A stretch of 64,000 nucleotides of DNA from Varroa destructor (Eukaryota > Arthropoda > Arachnida > Mesostigmata > Varroidae): NCBI RefSeq assembly GCF_002443255.2, contig NW_019211455.1, positions 53,592,801 through 53,656,800 on the forward strand. Reading direction: 5' to 3'. The notes under the pieces are model-generated. The model saw only the letters and a program-made list of their open reading frames with translations. It ran no database searches and was not told where the DNA came from. A program made the translations under genes and the position numbers. Shown here in pieces: positions 48,651 to 62,990 of this stretch (positions within the stretch are counted from its first letter, which is position 1; each line of letters starts with the position of its first letter).

Positions 48651-51600
48651 CTGCCGCTTTTGGTAATGTAGCAAGAAGCAAGCTGTTCGCGATGGCTGGT
48701 CCTAAAGGTTTACTAAATGTTTCTTGTAGGTGTAGGCCGCACTGAGCGCTCACGGTTACATACGTGGATAGTAGGTATAGCAGTAGATGCAAATATATGG
48801 CTAACTGATCAACGTATAATATCCTATTGTACACGACGTTGTTGGCAGATACTACTACTACATGTTACTGAACTATCCCCTAGCTTCATACCGCTTTACT
48901 GAACCAAGAGTAGTATTCATCATACGGTGATGATTTGTTGTGAACTAAAGTCAAATATAATTGACTAATTCACATGACTAATACCTGCATCATCGTGCCT
49001 AATGTCTAAGATGACATCGAAGATAAGATGGGGGTTGGGGTAGGAGTGGTGACTAGATGACATAACTGACGCAACGCTTACTGTTGTGGTATGTAGGTGA
49101 GCAGCAATAGCCGTAGCATCCAGAAGGACGGTACACAATTTCTTCATTTTCTCCATCGTCGGTTTAAGTTAAGCAGTAATAACAGTTAACCACGACGTCA
49201 ACGTAACTGTAATCAAGTTTCTCACCGGCCACCAGTTTGATGGTGGAACTTGTTCGTCTTCTATCGTTGTTATAAGTTACGTCAAGACAGATCGCCAGCC
49301 GATTACACTGTTTTATACTGTCGGATGCTACTAACGGGACCTGGGCTAACCACCTGATTTTTCAGGCCAGTGGCCCCAGACCAAACCAGCTGGACATCTA
49401 TTCGGCATTGGAACCGAAGTCAGAAGAAAGTGTACTTTCATATGCTTCTGTCAGAAAGCAAAAACGTATACTTACTGTATTAAAAAATTAGATCGCATAC
49501 AATCGGCAATGCGCTCCACTGTCGGTGATAGTGCTTCCGGCCGGTACGTAATCGCAAGGATCACTGGTGCAGGCGGCCGTAAAATTTCTCGTAGTGGACG
49601 AAATCTGTTAAATGCATGATGGTACTCTATTGGTCGTCGAATTGGCACTAAACCAGTGATTGTTGTTAATAGAGCTATGGCTTGCGGCAGCTATCACGAT
49701 GATTAGCAGTTATATAATATGCCATGTGATAGCTAAGAACCATCTATTCGTCCGCTGGTCCCACACAAACATCCATCTCGATGGGCCTGATGGTTTAAGT
49801 TCTTGACTGATACAGGGTTATTATGGGACGGACAATCGCGCAACAATCATATGACAGTCACGTCGTCACTTGAACGGAACACCGCCTGACGATTCTGTTT
49901 CTGTTCAATACAACACGCACCATTATTAGTAGCCATGGAAATAAAATTGACGGGGAAGAACTGAGCAGACGGCTTGTTAGTCGGTTGTTTACGACATTTC
50001 AAGAATACGACGCACAAGAAAGACTCTTTAGCCGTTGTACTTGATCGTAGAGATAGCGGTAGCGTTAGCATAGAACGGCCTGGGCGGTTGCGATCTCCCA
50101 GCGTCAACTCATTTGAACTCTACTGGCTCCTATTTTCCAAACAGATCGATAATTATATTTAATTTATGAGTTAAGATACCTGAACATTAGCGCACCAACT
50201 ACGGAAGTTGCGGGCTTCAGTGTCACACAACTTTCTAGCCTTTCTCGAATCAATAAATAAATAACTATACACAAAAGCTCAGTGTTCCACGAACGTGTAG
50301 TGATTTCATGAGGCGCGCGTAGTACTATGGGGCGGATGGGGCCTACGTTGGGGGTTATGTGTGCGTGTATATGTAGTTCTTTAGTGTTAACATTTTAAGC
50401 TTGCTTGTCTATCGCTTCACGCGGTCACGCTTGTCACGTAGTCAACAGGCGTTGCATTGAGACGCATAAAAAGTTCCTTTTTTTTTGTAGTAATAAAAAG
50501 ATGCATTAGTCAAAGACAAAAAAGGTGTGCGCTTTTGCGCTGATTAGCCCGGCGGTGTGCTATTGCCCCGTAATGACTCCAGTCGTCAAAGTACCTCTAC
50601 GTATGCCATTTTCTCCTCATTACCACTGGGATGGTCGAACATTGTACGTGGTGGCCGAACGTCCCTTCTCGTCAGTGGCCAGCGAAAACGTAAGTATGGA
50701 ACATAAAGTTTGACAAGACGTCTTGCATGGCTGGGTTTGTTCTGTATGAGTTGTTTGCTTCTGCAGCATGGCAACCGACCCAGTGCGAGAAGACATTTTG
50801 CAATACTTTTTCTTTCCAAGATGTCGTTTGCCGGGGCAATATTCATTAGGAGAAAAACAGTTTCGTCCGTGACGTTGGCCGAGAGTGAACATTGCATGCA
50901 TCACAATCGGTCTTCAAGCGTAAGTTTAGAATCTTTCGACGTTTCAACTTCCCAAATTCTCACGCTGTTGCATTTTCCATTGTCAGCCGCTGTGCTATTT
51001 ACTTATATAGTGACGTTCGTGTACGTGTACCCTTATATTGTGAATTTCTCAAATAGTTTACTTGCGTAGACTTTAGGCGTGAATCAGATTGGCAACACTT
51101 CCTGTATGTCTCCATAGATCGTTTTTAGGTATGAGCTAATATGCACACCCGACGAGCATTTTCATCCCGACGAAGGGCTGCGTCCAACACACACTCACGT
51201 CTATAATGTGTATAAACAAGAGTAATATATGCTCCATTTTGTTCGGTTGGAAGCGAATTTTACTCTGAGTGTACTTGTATAGTATCGCATAGACGGCCGC
51301 AGCAGCAGTAGCAAAAAACTAGCACGTGCGTGTGTCACCAATATATGGTAAAAATGATCCGTCAATGAGAAAGGTCGCAACTTATCTGTTTAATATATAA
51401 TCTCTCTTCAGCTGAATTGTTCTATTATTTGTGTTGTGTTTAATCAGCATCGCGAAATGGCACGCTGGACCGAACTGCGCCAGCGACGACGAAAAATCGT
51501 CAGGCCTGACGACGACGCCGTAAAGCCTTTTGTTTTCTTGCTGCTGTCCATGAACTTTTGTGAGTATCACGTGTGGGCTGACGTCTCCTCTCGACGAAGA

Positions 51601-53352
51601 CGCTGCTAATGGGCATGATAGTAATAATAACGATAATAGCTATTTCGATTGATATGATAATGAAATGTTGATGATGCCAGCAAGCCTGCGTTGAATAAGG
51701 CAGCTTTTTCCCGATGATTTATACCTGAAAATTTCCCTTCCTCTGCGTCTTTCCCCTCGCTAGGAGGAGAGGACTTTCCTCGTTATGGAAGCTGTTGGCG
51801 GTGCACGTCGATCCCTCTCTCCGACTGTCGTATATTACGCTTTACTAGATAACGTGGAACACTTCGTTAGGCCGTAGCATGCTGGGCTGATCTAGTGTTG
51901 ACTTGTCTGTCTCCTGCTGCCGCCGCCTCTGCTGCTGTTGGCGTGTTGTATTTAGTAACACTCCAAGTTATTTCATATATATATATGTATAAAGTTGATA
52001 TAAATTACGTCTATAGCTCGTCACGATATCTAGACAGTGTTGCTACTTCTCCGACATGTGTTACCTCCGCCAGCTAACTGACTCACTACTAATTCGTTTG
52101 GAATAAGCACGCCTGTGCTGCAAGTACTAGCCAACACCTGCTTTTATCGGTCCTGTGCTGTCATACGTGATTGTTCACTTGCGTTGGTTAATGTGTGCGT
52201 AGGCCCGACGTATCCCAGCGGTGTGCTTACTATAATAGTCTATGAAATTTTACCGTCTCCGTTATGCTGACGCTACAACGCCAGTAGAAGCCGAGATGCG
52301 TTTGTCCGCCGTAGCGTCAGCGAGTAGCGATACCTGTAACCATGTCGATATAGCTGTCTTCGAAGATCGGTCCTATAGATACAAGTTAGATACGAGCAAG
52401 TTGAGCAATGCAACTAAGATAGTTACGTCACGGTAACAGCGATTTCCGTTTTGCACATGGCCCGCGTATGAACCTTTTAGCCACAAACAGTAGTAGTTAT
52501 GACTGGGACGGGCGCGTTGTAGCCGACCGCTGTTACAGACACCCACCCAAACCCTATTCTTAGCACTGCTTTCAGCCGGACGTTCAAAGCGCAACGTATG
52601 TGCCCCAAACATACATCTGGCGCCGTTCACTGCGGCGATAGCCAACTTATCAATATTCCCATTAACAAAATAGCAATAACATCGCGCGTATTGCACAGGG
52701 CCACCGAGCCATGCAGGCGTCATTCATCTTCGATTCATTAATGCTGAGGGTGGTGGTAGCGGCGGTTTTGTGATGCCGGTAATCAGACAACAACTCATAC
52801 GCCGCTAATTAGATATAACTACTAGTATCGATTATGGCCTGGTATAGTCTGTGGACAACAGCGGTAGCGCTATCGCCGAGACAAAAACAAACCACCGCGG
52901 GCAAATTTTGCTGCGACTCATTGATCCTGCTTATCGAGCAGCGATACCCAGTATTGCATCCGGTAACGAATAGCACACTGCTGTCATCACGCCATCTTCC
53001 TTTGTCTACCAGATAAGCGATTACCCCCATCCCCCCGTCGTTCCACAGTTCCTCCTTAGCTTAACGTGCTGCTGGACGCCGTTCAGTACGGCTACGTCGT
53101 TCGTAACGAACCGTAATAGCGTCGAACGCTAACGGCTACAAATGTGGGCTCTGCTAGTAGTACTGAATGTCAGTTTGACAAACTACGCTAGTTTTGCTAT
53201 AGCGGCTAACTGGTCAACGGGCGTTTCGTCGATCGAACGTTATCGGAAGTTAACATTGCTGTCGCTATTAACGCAACGTTTGTCACAGCCACTATCCATA
53301 TTGACTGACTACTGCCACGCTACGGGGAACTCCGTCCGTTTTTGATCACGTT

Positions 53353-53378
53353 TCGAAATACCCCCGGGGGTATTTCGA
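53353..53378. repeat. 26-bp perfect palindrome without spacer
   Basis: The half-site TCGAAATACCCCC is followed directly by its exact reverse complement, centred on CCCCCGGGGG. Flanking bases do not continue the symmetry. It is much longer than chance palindromes and would form a cruciform or act as a symmetric protein site. Confidence 0.9.
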
Positions 53379-54310
53379 GACAGAGAAATCTAAATGTCAC
53401 GCCGCCGGCACAACCGATGCCATTGCTGCCACCCTCAGGACCAATGAATCGACAATGAAATGACTCGTCCGTGCCTGAGTAGCTTCGTTCGGTGGTTGAC
53501 GGCTGTTTGTTGAGATTGTGCCGGGATTGCTGCACGTGCCGGCGTGGCAACTGTCTTTAATTTCTTTCGAATGTACAACTAGGTCGTTCGTTATGTTAAA
53601 CACAAATGCAGGTCAGTAAGCAAATGCGACCAGCTTCAGCGTGTGCACGTGCAGAAGAACACCGGCCCGATGCATGTGAGAAAGGCCATAGCATTGCTGG
53701 CCAATGGCTATTGATCGGAAAGTGATGGGATATTAATGCCGATATGGCTTGCGCTTCTGATGCGGTGTGAGACGAAAAAAGGGAAGCGTAGACATTAACA
53801 GCGAACAAGAATGAAAGGAACGATGCGGTTCCGATATGTGCAGCCTAGGTTATTGGTCACCGTCTCGTATACAATACAGGCGTAGAGGGCGTTGACGTGT
53901 TGCGCTGTTGCCATTGACTTATGGCTAATTTAATTTGTGGGCACAATTGTGAATAAATGTGTATTTGACAATATATGTTCTTTATCTATGTTAAGGTATA
54001 TTTGTTTGCCGTGAACTCTAATGCTTCGGACAAATATAATTTCTTAGGAAATCTTTGGAAGTCGGAGTTGCTTTTACGATTAGTTTGAATTCTCTGTTAA
54101 TTTACCCGCTGGACATCTTCAAATTAGGAATTCGTTACAAGTTTCAATGACACTGGGCTTGCGTTTCTGTGACTCCAAACAACGGAACGGGCACTCGGTG
54201 CAGTTGTTTGCACAAACGTACTGCATTCAAATGCGCTCTCCTGCTCGTCAAACGTTAACGCTTCTTGATGTTGACGCGCGTTCCTTGTCACTGAAAATTA
54301 CGAGCAGAAA

Positions 54311-54332
54311 CTCTCTCTCTCTCTCTCTCTCT
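54311..54332. repeat. (CT)11 microsatellite
   Basis: Eleven perfect CT units. Confidence 0.95.
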
Positions 54333-55323
54333 AACCCCAATCTAAATGAAAACAATTACCCTTTAATATAATAAAGACAATTACTGTTTACGTCAATTAT
54401 TTCCTAATCCGCTGCCTAATAGCAATTTCGGCTTCCGTAGCCAAAACCTAATTACGGAGAATATCTTGTCTGTATTCCATAAAAAAAAGTAGATGATTCT
54501 GTCATCTTTATCTAATTGAGTTTTCTAGAACGTGATTCTGAGGCATGACTCTGACATTTTGGCCTATACAATGTAATTCCATGAAAAACTTTAAGCAAAA
54601 AATCACTAGTTCACGAAAACGTTGTGTTTCCTCTCCTACACTTTCGAGCAGTAGTTGCTTGTGATTCGCCCTAGTTTTTGGTGAAATTTAACCAGCCTAT
54701 GAGAGCATTGCGTGCGCCACGTATTGGCCTGCACGTAAGCTCACATCTGTTTTCGTTCGTCTATCTTGTCCCACTATCCGTTCTCCTGTCCTATTTTAGG
54801 CAAGTCTAATGACTTGAGCATAGCAGGTTATGCGCTGTCGACCCCACCCGAAAGAAGGGCCTAGTCAGACCATCGAGCGACATAAATACAACTAGAAACC
54901 CAACAACCCAAAGACCCAGAAGAGTGCGAACAGCTCTGTTTCTTCCGAGGCCCGGCTTGCTCGGACAAGGTCACATCGAACTGGTCGCCAGTCTGCTCTG
55001 CTTCAGTTTATACAGTCTCTAAGACTTTCTGGGGTTTCTAGGTGTCAGTAGAGTGTGGTCAATTCACTGGCGAGCGAGTTACTGACTGCGGTGATTCTGA
55101 GCTACGCTGCGTTGTCTAGAGCCTGGGACAAAAAAAAGTCAAACCTACAACTACGGAGGCGTAACCTGTGCATGACCGACGGATGTACGTATGTGAGCCA
55201 ATGGGAGACACTACCCTATATTTGGGTCGAATGGATCTCGTTGACTAAGCGGCAAAGCCTATGAACTGGCCCAGATTGCGGGTCGCCATTCGCCACAGCA
55301 GTATCGCGCTGTGTTTCTTACAT

Positions 55324-55346
55324 TGCTGCTGCTGCTGCTGCTGCTG
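55324..55346. repeat. (TGC)n microsatellite
   Basis: Nearly eight TGC units. Confidence 0.9.
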
Positions 55347-58300
55347 GTTACAAGATGCGAGCCAATCTTTATATTTCCCTTCTCGGATAAGAAAACGTAC
55401 ATGGATAAGATGGAAATTTCCGCTATGCCTGTATGTCTCTATATGGTTCTTCCTGTTCTCTGCTGTTGCCTTTTAAGAAGAGATTTAATATTAGAATCAA
55501 GAATGAGAATGCTGTTCTTCTGAAAGAAGTCGCACTTAAACAAACGCACACACATCCCCATTTACTAGCTCGCTCGCAGAAAGAAGCCCATATACAAATT
55601 TGATCTAACTCTGTTTACCGACCGAGACACACATACGTAGAGATACATATAGACATAGGGCAATCACGCATAGAAGTTATGGATTCCGACCCTTGCGGAA
55701 GTCAATAGGGTAGAAGCGGTGAAAGCACGCTCGTCGTCAGTAGCAGTATGGCCGTAGATGCTGACAGGAAGGCGGTACAGCAACCAGCTGAGCTATTTTT
55801 CTCAGTCCTGGTTCGGGGGCCAGGACGTGAGCCCGAAGGAGGCCAAGAAAAGGAGTGGGGGATGGCTTGCTGACCCACAATGATTGTCCTAGTCATGCTA
55901 GTAAACGGCAGGATGATCTGCTCAAACATAGATTGTGGCCGTCTCGGAGAAACAGAGAAGCTAGTAGGCCTCGGAAGTAGAACAGGCGAAATCTAGTGGC
56001 TAGCCAATTCAAGCAAGCTCGGCTAGCCATTAAGTATAATCTGTGGCGTATTAGGGCAACCGCATTCAACTGCTGCCTCTGTATAGGGTTAACTAGAACG
56101 CTCATGCAGTACTGGATGGGACTGGATGGTATAGCGTAATCGGGATTTTGGAGTAAGCATTTGGGGGGTTAGCATGTGTTCTAGGAAAATTAGCTAATCT
56201 ACTTAGCGAATCTAAATTGTTGATTAGGTATGGTCTCATGCCGAGTTATACGGTAAGTGGGAATTTCCAAATTTTTCACCTTCACACTATCTTAGCGCTG
56301 GCATAATTTCGAAACGAGATGGTATTCCTGTAAAGACTATAGTTCTAATTTCATCAACATCTGTAACACAAAGATATATAGCGTAATATTTTTCGACATG
56401 TCCAACTATCAAACTACCAAAAAACACGGCACGACAGGATCTACAAGCAACACATACCGACAATTGCTCGATCCACGATACGAACAACTAGATATGATCG
56501 ATTAAGGATGATCGATTGATTAAAAATGAGACGAAGCTATCTAGGTGACGCTCTTTGTTGTCACATACGTTTTTTTTAATGCCAACGCTTTCCTTTAGGC
56601 CTATAGCCGATGGCATAATCTCGGCCTATTAAGAAAGTATGGCATTGCTATGTCAGTTAACGGACAAATCGACAATTGGCTAGAGGAACTGCATGACGTA
56701 TAGATACATACATCATGTAATAGCCATTCAATAAAGTTGTAATAAATCGGATATTGTGCTACTGTGACAACCATCATGAAAAGGCACAATTCTTAAACGA
56801 GGCCAATATTGGTGCCCGATCAGATTTCGTCACAGACTCAGAGCTATAGCTGTGGACGTTATCTGCGGATATGCGACTGGTTCAAGGATTCACCGTGTAG
56901 GGGATCCGCAAGATGATTACGGTGCCTAACAAATGCTGGAAGCCTTTTAAATGAATCATTTTAATAGGCCTCTGTTTGGTCATCTCTTGACAGAGCTACA
57001 AGATCGAATGTATAGGATCTTATGTAGACGGGAAAGAGCCATGGCAATATAGACATGTTAGCAATAGTCTAACGAAACTCGAAATAGTTAGAAGGTGTAG
57101 AAAAGCCATCGTCAATTAACTGGAAATGATTCAGTAAAAAGGGTATGATCTTGACCTCATGGCTTATCGCCGCCACCTAACTTATTAACTTAGATACCTG
57201 TAGCCTTAACACAATGTTGCTAGATGTAAATGCTCAGCTCTTTCTGTATAGATCAATATTTACTGATGGTCTATTCTTTCGTATATTTTTAGTGAAGATT
57301 TTGTTTATGAAATACCTATAGGCAACATCCACATTTGCTCAGCACCTTGTAAATTTTAATATGTACACGCGCGTAACAAACAAGTAGACGTTTAATAACA
57401 ACCAATGATAGATAACGTGAACAAAAGCAAAATAAATTTCTATGAAATGGATGAGGACAAAGGGCAGGATCTACGTTGCCTAGAAAGAATTTCACAATTC
57501 TAGATCATAAGGCAAAACACACTGATATCAGCTCTTGAAAACATATAGAACTGTAGAAAGGAAGATCTAGTACACGCATCTGAAAAATAGTTAGTTTAGA
57601 CATTTTCAGTACAACGAAGCAAATAGGAAAACTAGGAACCATACATAACAGCATACTATGTTACGCAGGGCAAATAAATGATGGCTCTTTGCACTTTACA
57701 AGGCATCGTAGTATCGTTACGTTGACGTTGTTATCACACCGACGAATCATATCCGGTCAGTAAAGCAGTCACTCAAGTCCGTTCTGTTTGGCGGTAGACT
57801 TTCGCGCTAGACTGGGAAATCTTTCTGGGTAAACTTCCGGAACTAGACTATGCAGTATCGCCGTTATCAACAGCAACAGACGACACAATGTTGTACTCAT
57901 CCGTGATACCCCCCGCACCCCGCCCCTTTCGAAATCCGTTATTAGTACATGTTGCGAAAGACGCGCTCTCAATACAGTACCATGGTCATTGGAACAAGTT
58001 GCCCGATACTCAAGCGTTGGCGGTTAAGCTTACCCCGAAAAAATAACGTCGGCTGCAGCTTCAACGTTTATAGTGAAAAATGTCGTGGTGGCAGTAACCG
58101 CTATGATTTTCATTTATTACTGGAAAATGGCTCTTCTTATTAAAGAACTAACTACAAGGACCTATTAACAAATAGCGATATCCACAATTGGCCGATTAGT
58201 TAGGTGTAGATTTTCTAGCAGACGTATAACCTTAAAACTAGGCTGCTAGAGTTCGAAAATTGACACAACTTACTTACCGGTACCCATGTAACTTCGTTAG

Positions 58301-59155
58301 TCCACGTAAGTTACAAGCATGTATACGATATATACGTTTGTTTTTCATTATAAGAAAATGCCTATCGTGGTAATCGTAAGCAACGCTCTCTTCGTATTTT
58401 GCTACGTAATGTCGTTCTGTTTTTTTATGTACGAATCATTTCGTTAAGCTATGATGTAATACAATATTTTATGAGGTAGATTTGCTTTTGCGAGCACTTT
58501 TCGTCTCTTAGTGAACATAGCTCCGGCAGTGTATCTGCTACCTCATGACTGTGCCGTGAAGGTATGCGACTTCAACTCTTCACCAAAAAACAGTTCATTT
58601 AATATTATGGTTAGAGCCTGCTTCTAATATTTGCTATCGTTGCGCTGTTCACAGATGCTGGTGATTATATCGATATCTACCGCAGCGAGGACAATGGTAA
58701 TAATCATAGTAGTCTTTCCTTCCTATTTCTTTTTAGAGTAACGGAAAGTAAATAGGACAAAGTCAATCATATTCGTGAATGAGCCTTGCTCTGTACGGTA
58801 TACAGGTTGTAACGACAGTAGCGTCATACGTTATAATTACCACAGGAATCAGTGGTACCGTCATCATGATGGCATTAACTCTAATAAAAAAAAAAACAAC
58901 ATATAGCCAATCAAGCTATGATATTTATTTGGGATCGTTTTGTTTGCTGCCGTTGTTGCTGCCATCGTTTCAACTGCCGCCGTCTTGCTGTCCGCCGCCG
59001 ACAGATTATAGCGAACTAATTATAGTCCTAATTAGTATGTGTGGCACGCAGATAAGCGATGTAGCGTACAATGGCACGTACAATTGCAGACAAGCGTCAA
59101 CGTCAGGGAAAATTATGAAGTAGAAAAATTACCTGGAGATCGCCTACTACGTACA

Positions 59156-59183
59156 AATCGATCGATCCTTCCTTCGATCGATT
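59156..59183. repeat. Inverted repeat, 10-bp arms, 8-base loop
   Basis: AATCGATCGA and its reverse complement TCGATCGATT are separated by TCCTTCCT. Each arm carries overlapping ATCGAT/CGATCG palindromes. Confidence 0.75.
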
Positions 59184-61682
59184 ACTCTCATTCCTATTGT
59201 CGATACCGATACCAAGCAGACTGTTGGTCTGGCTAAAAAAGAAATTGTCCTTTCGTACTTTCTACGAGTTTAATACGATCAATACGGATACAATTCCGCT
59301 AATGGTGTGTGTGTGTTAGCAGTGATTTCCTTAACGGCAGTCTATAAAATATTCCAACAATTGTCACCATGGAAACTGAACAAAGCTGAATATTGCCGTT
59401 AATCAATAATGTAATTAACGCTATCCTATGAGGAAATGTGCTCGGAACAATCGTGTGTTAGAACAGAACGGGGTGCTTCAAACTGGAAACAGATCACTGT
59501 ATTTTGCGAGCAGTAGTAGTATCTTTATGGTAACCCTATTGAACTCGTTCCTTCAGTACCGCGTCCAGTATGTGCAAGGGCTCTATGTCTGTGTCAGCGT
59601 AAAATCGTATGTGATTGGATGCATGCTTCGTTCGTTGGTTTTAACGTTTGTTGGACGGAAAGGGTGACCGCTATAACCAGACAGAAGGCACGAACCACGC
59701 CGGCGATACAAGCCACGAAGTCGGCCCATGACGCACTTCTATGTTGCCGACCGAACGAGGAAGTTGCTAATTCGTGCTTTTATTGACTACTCAGGAAGCC
59801 GTCTCCTGTACGTGGCATTCGCTGGCCCACTGATAGCCTATCTACGGCGGCCATGCTGTCGAACTCTGTATTTGTCAGCTATCCTTTCTCCATTGGCGAT
59901 GATGTCATCAATTCCCCCTGTCTCTAATTGATACCTCTACGGATTATCCTCAAAATCAAGTAGTAGACAGTATCGAGCGTTACCTTGCTGTTGACGTATT
60001 TTAAATGATATCACGATAGAGGCGTGTGGACGTTGAACTTATTTACTTGTCACTATGTCAGCACGTTAGCGAACTTCGAGACAATGTACTGAATGCACTT
60101 ACTCAGTGGGTTGAAGTTAGAACCTGGTAAAATTGATGCTGAGGTAGGAGTTTCATATGTGGGCGTCTAGACATGACCCTGAACGATCATATAATATCGT
60201 TTGCGATTACGGATACTAATACGAGCATACGTTCGTTATAAGTGTCAGTTTGAAAATGTTTACATCCATTTTTTCGATGAATTTATTTGGAGATGACCCA
60301 CCCTTTTTGGTGCCATATAAATTATTTGTACATTAAATCTGGCTAGTCGTCGCATTGAAAGACCCGTTTTCTATTCTTTCGGAAACCTCTGTGCGACGCA
60401 AACATATTTAGAAGAATGAAGGTAGACAGAAATGGACTCTCTTGCAAGTGTCTTTATATGCAGATCATCGAAATTGAACTAAAACTACATCCCAGCTTTT
60501 ACTTTGCCTCTAAAGGGTGTTCACGCAGAATAAAGGCAGCCATGTGAAATCGATTTCGCGGGTCGTGCGAGGTCGTTCACCATGTCGGAAGCTGTTGAAA
60601 AGTTTGTAAACAAATAAACATTTGCCGGACACTCTTGTTTTAGCTCTTTTCTTTTGCCTACAGACCTAGCCTAGCATCGCGATACCTGATGCGAGCTGCG
60701 TCTTCGGTGGAAAACTGATGTTGCCAGTTTCCTAATGTATTGGTGCTGCTATTATTACCGTGCGGTACTATCCGTTCAGTCATTTGCCATGGAGAACAAT
60801 GTCTTTGCTATGCGATTACTAATTACGCACTCAGCGTCCTACTCAAGGAACAAGAAAGTTATAAACATTAATGAACAATAGGTCGACATGGCCTACAAGA
60901 AATGAGTTGTGATACTTGCTAGGCGATCGTAACGCCGACAACGGAGCGTGAGATCGAATGGTAAAAGTTGCGTATAAAGTTGTAGTTCTAGTTCTTTGGA
61001 AGTACCAAATCATCAAGCCCGTATAAATATTGTCTTTGCTTCTTAAGAACAGTCATACATCTCGGTCGATAAAAGAAACGATTATTCTAAATGACCAGAC
61101 AGGTCACTTCGGTGCTGATTTGCTGCAATTTTATTTATCATTACTAGTACTATTATAACTACTACTCTCTGGTACGGGTTTTCCCAGTAACGTTGTTCGC
61201 AAGATTACCTACTCCCATCCGACCAAATGAAAAAACTAGTTTTTAGTCTGTTCTTTGTCAAGAGGCATCGTATCATGCTTTTCTTTTTTAGCTCAAAGGC
61301 CTTGCGGCCAGCCGTTAGTGTCAACGCCCGCATATTTTACAAATACAAACACTTGCCCATTGAAAATGATTTCAACACAAATTTACTGTCACTTTTGGCA
61401 GATAATGTTAATTAGCGTAAATATTTATACGCGCTCTATAGGTTCCACGCTGAGAAAATACAAAGCTCCTCAGCCTGGTTTACCGCCATATTTGCTTTGT
61501 GTATATCGTTTGCATGAACTGATAACAGCTACTGTCTTCTACCATCTACAATAATAATACATTATAGTAGTATATATAGTCTAGATACTTTTCGTTTTAG
61601 CCTGCAATAGCAACGAGTTAGATTAGTCCTATAAAAATTGTGCAGAAAGCGCCGAGCTTGAACAGCTAAAGCAATAACAAGA

Positions 61683-61683
<1 letters not shown>

Positions 61684-61715
<32 letters not shown>
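61684..61715. repeat. (GAC)n microsatellite
   Basis: More than ten GAC units, the complement of the GTC tract type seen near 2101. Confidence 0.9.
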
Positions 61716-61721
<6 letters not shown>

Positions 61722-62990
61722 TGAAGGGTACAGAGGAACGCCAATTCACCAGTCCTAGATCATTGCACACTGTTGGCCTGTTTTTTGATAAATGTGTCAA
61801 AAACAGTACGAAATACACGTTAGGTAACCAAGATTGCCACAAGATGTCTCTGCATAGGATGCATTAGTCTGACTGCAGGAAACGAGAGAAATGCTCGAGT
61901 CTCCCGTTAAACAGTTTTGTCCATGCCTGTGTTATTATGTGTACTTGGCGTGCCGCACGCTCGTGCATACGTCCATATATTGCGAAATATCGACAGTTGA
62001 TTCAATAAGCATAATTCTATAGAAATGTGATGTTCTTCTGAATTCATCCGGCTGAATCCTTTGCCCCGCAAGCAGCCAGGGTGAGAAACGAATGCAACGA
62101 AGCATCTTTAAGTTTTGCATTCATACTAATTGGGGGAAGAATAAAATAGTCGAAAGAATAACTTCGCTGACAACTTATTTATTACTTAACTGAACGAAGA
62201 TAGCGTGATTGCACAAAGTAACCGGCGTATACGGTTCCCATGATGGCGCAATACTAACATGCGTGTCGATTCAACATAGAAGCACGTAAGGTGGTCTAGA
62301 TCTGATAAATGCGATGCAGAGACATTTTGTTTCGTGCTGAAAAAACCTTCTAAGCCAATGCCTATTCTACAAATGTAAAATCTAAGACGTAACTATAATA
62401 GCACAACAAAGACGTAATACAGGCCAGATCAGCGTAACGCTGAAATTCGCAGAACTTTTTACGGCAACTTTGATACGCGTCCCGTAAACAACAGAGCTGC
62501 TTTGTCTCTTGCTAGACGTACTTTTTTTCACTATTCCAGCTCACGTAATTAAACGTTAACAGCATGAGAACAGAAGGCTCTCGTGTGGCTTTTGGGTTTC
62601 GCCGCGTCCATCGTAAATAGCAGCGACGACGACAACGATGGCAGATCTTCCAGGCCAAAGTCCCAAGGCTTGTGTTTCTGAGTTGCCCACCCGTCCCGTT
62701 CATTTAACTGAACTCAGCCTAGCATAAATGCACACATTCTCGGCCAAAACAACGCATTGATCTGTTCGGCGTCTATATACACGTAAGGATCATTTGTTTC
62801 TGCAAGCCATCCATTGGCGCCCACCGAAGCCGTGTCTGTAGCCATCGAATCTTTGGTGGTACACGTTGTCATCCGCTGTGCCCGCCACATTTGGCTTTCC
62901 TGTGTAAACTTGTTAAAGAGATCGGAGGAGATCGAGCGAGAGGTCTCTGCGCAGACGGTTAACTCTTCTTATCCTCACACTCGAGTGCTA

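Larger units (their letters stand above)
48651..62990. other. No recognisable gene; mostly AT-rich DNA with scattered repeats
   Basis: Content: a 26-bp perfect palindrome at 53353-53378, (CT)n at 54311-54332, (TGC)n at 55324-55346, a 10-bp-stem inverted repeat at 59156-59183 and (GAC)n at 61684-61715. The rest shows nothing I can name. Confidence 0.55.

Noticed and set aside
49050..49060. TGACTAGATGA, miR-279-like seed
   Set aside because: No convincing hairpin; the match does not extend beyond the seed.
60140..60161. TGAGGTAG, a let-7-like seed
   Set aside because: No complementary star arm within about 70 bases on either side, and the rest of the mature sequence does not match.
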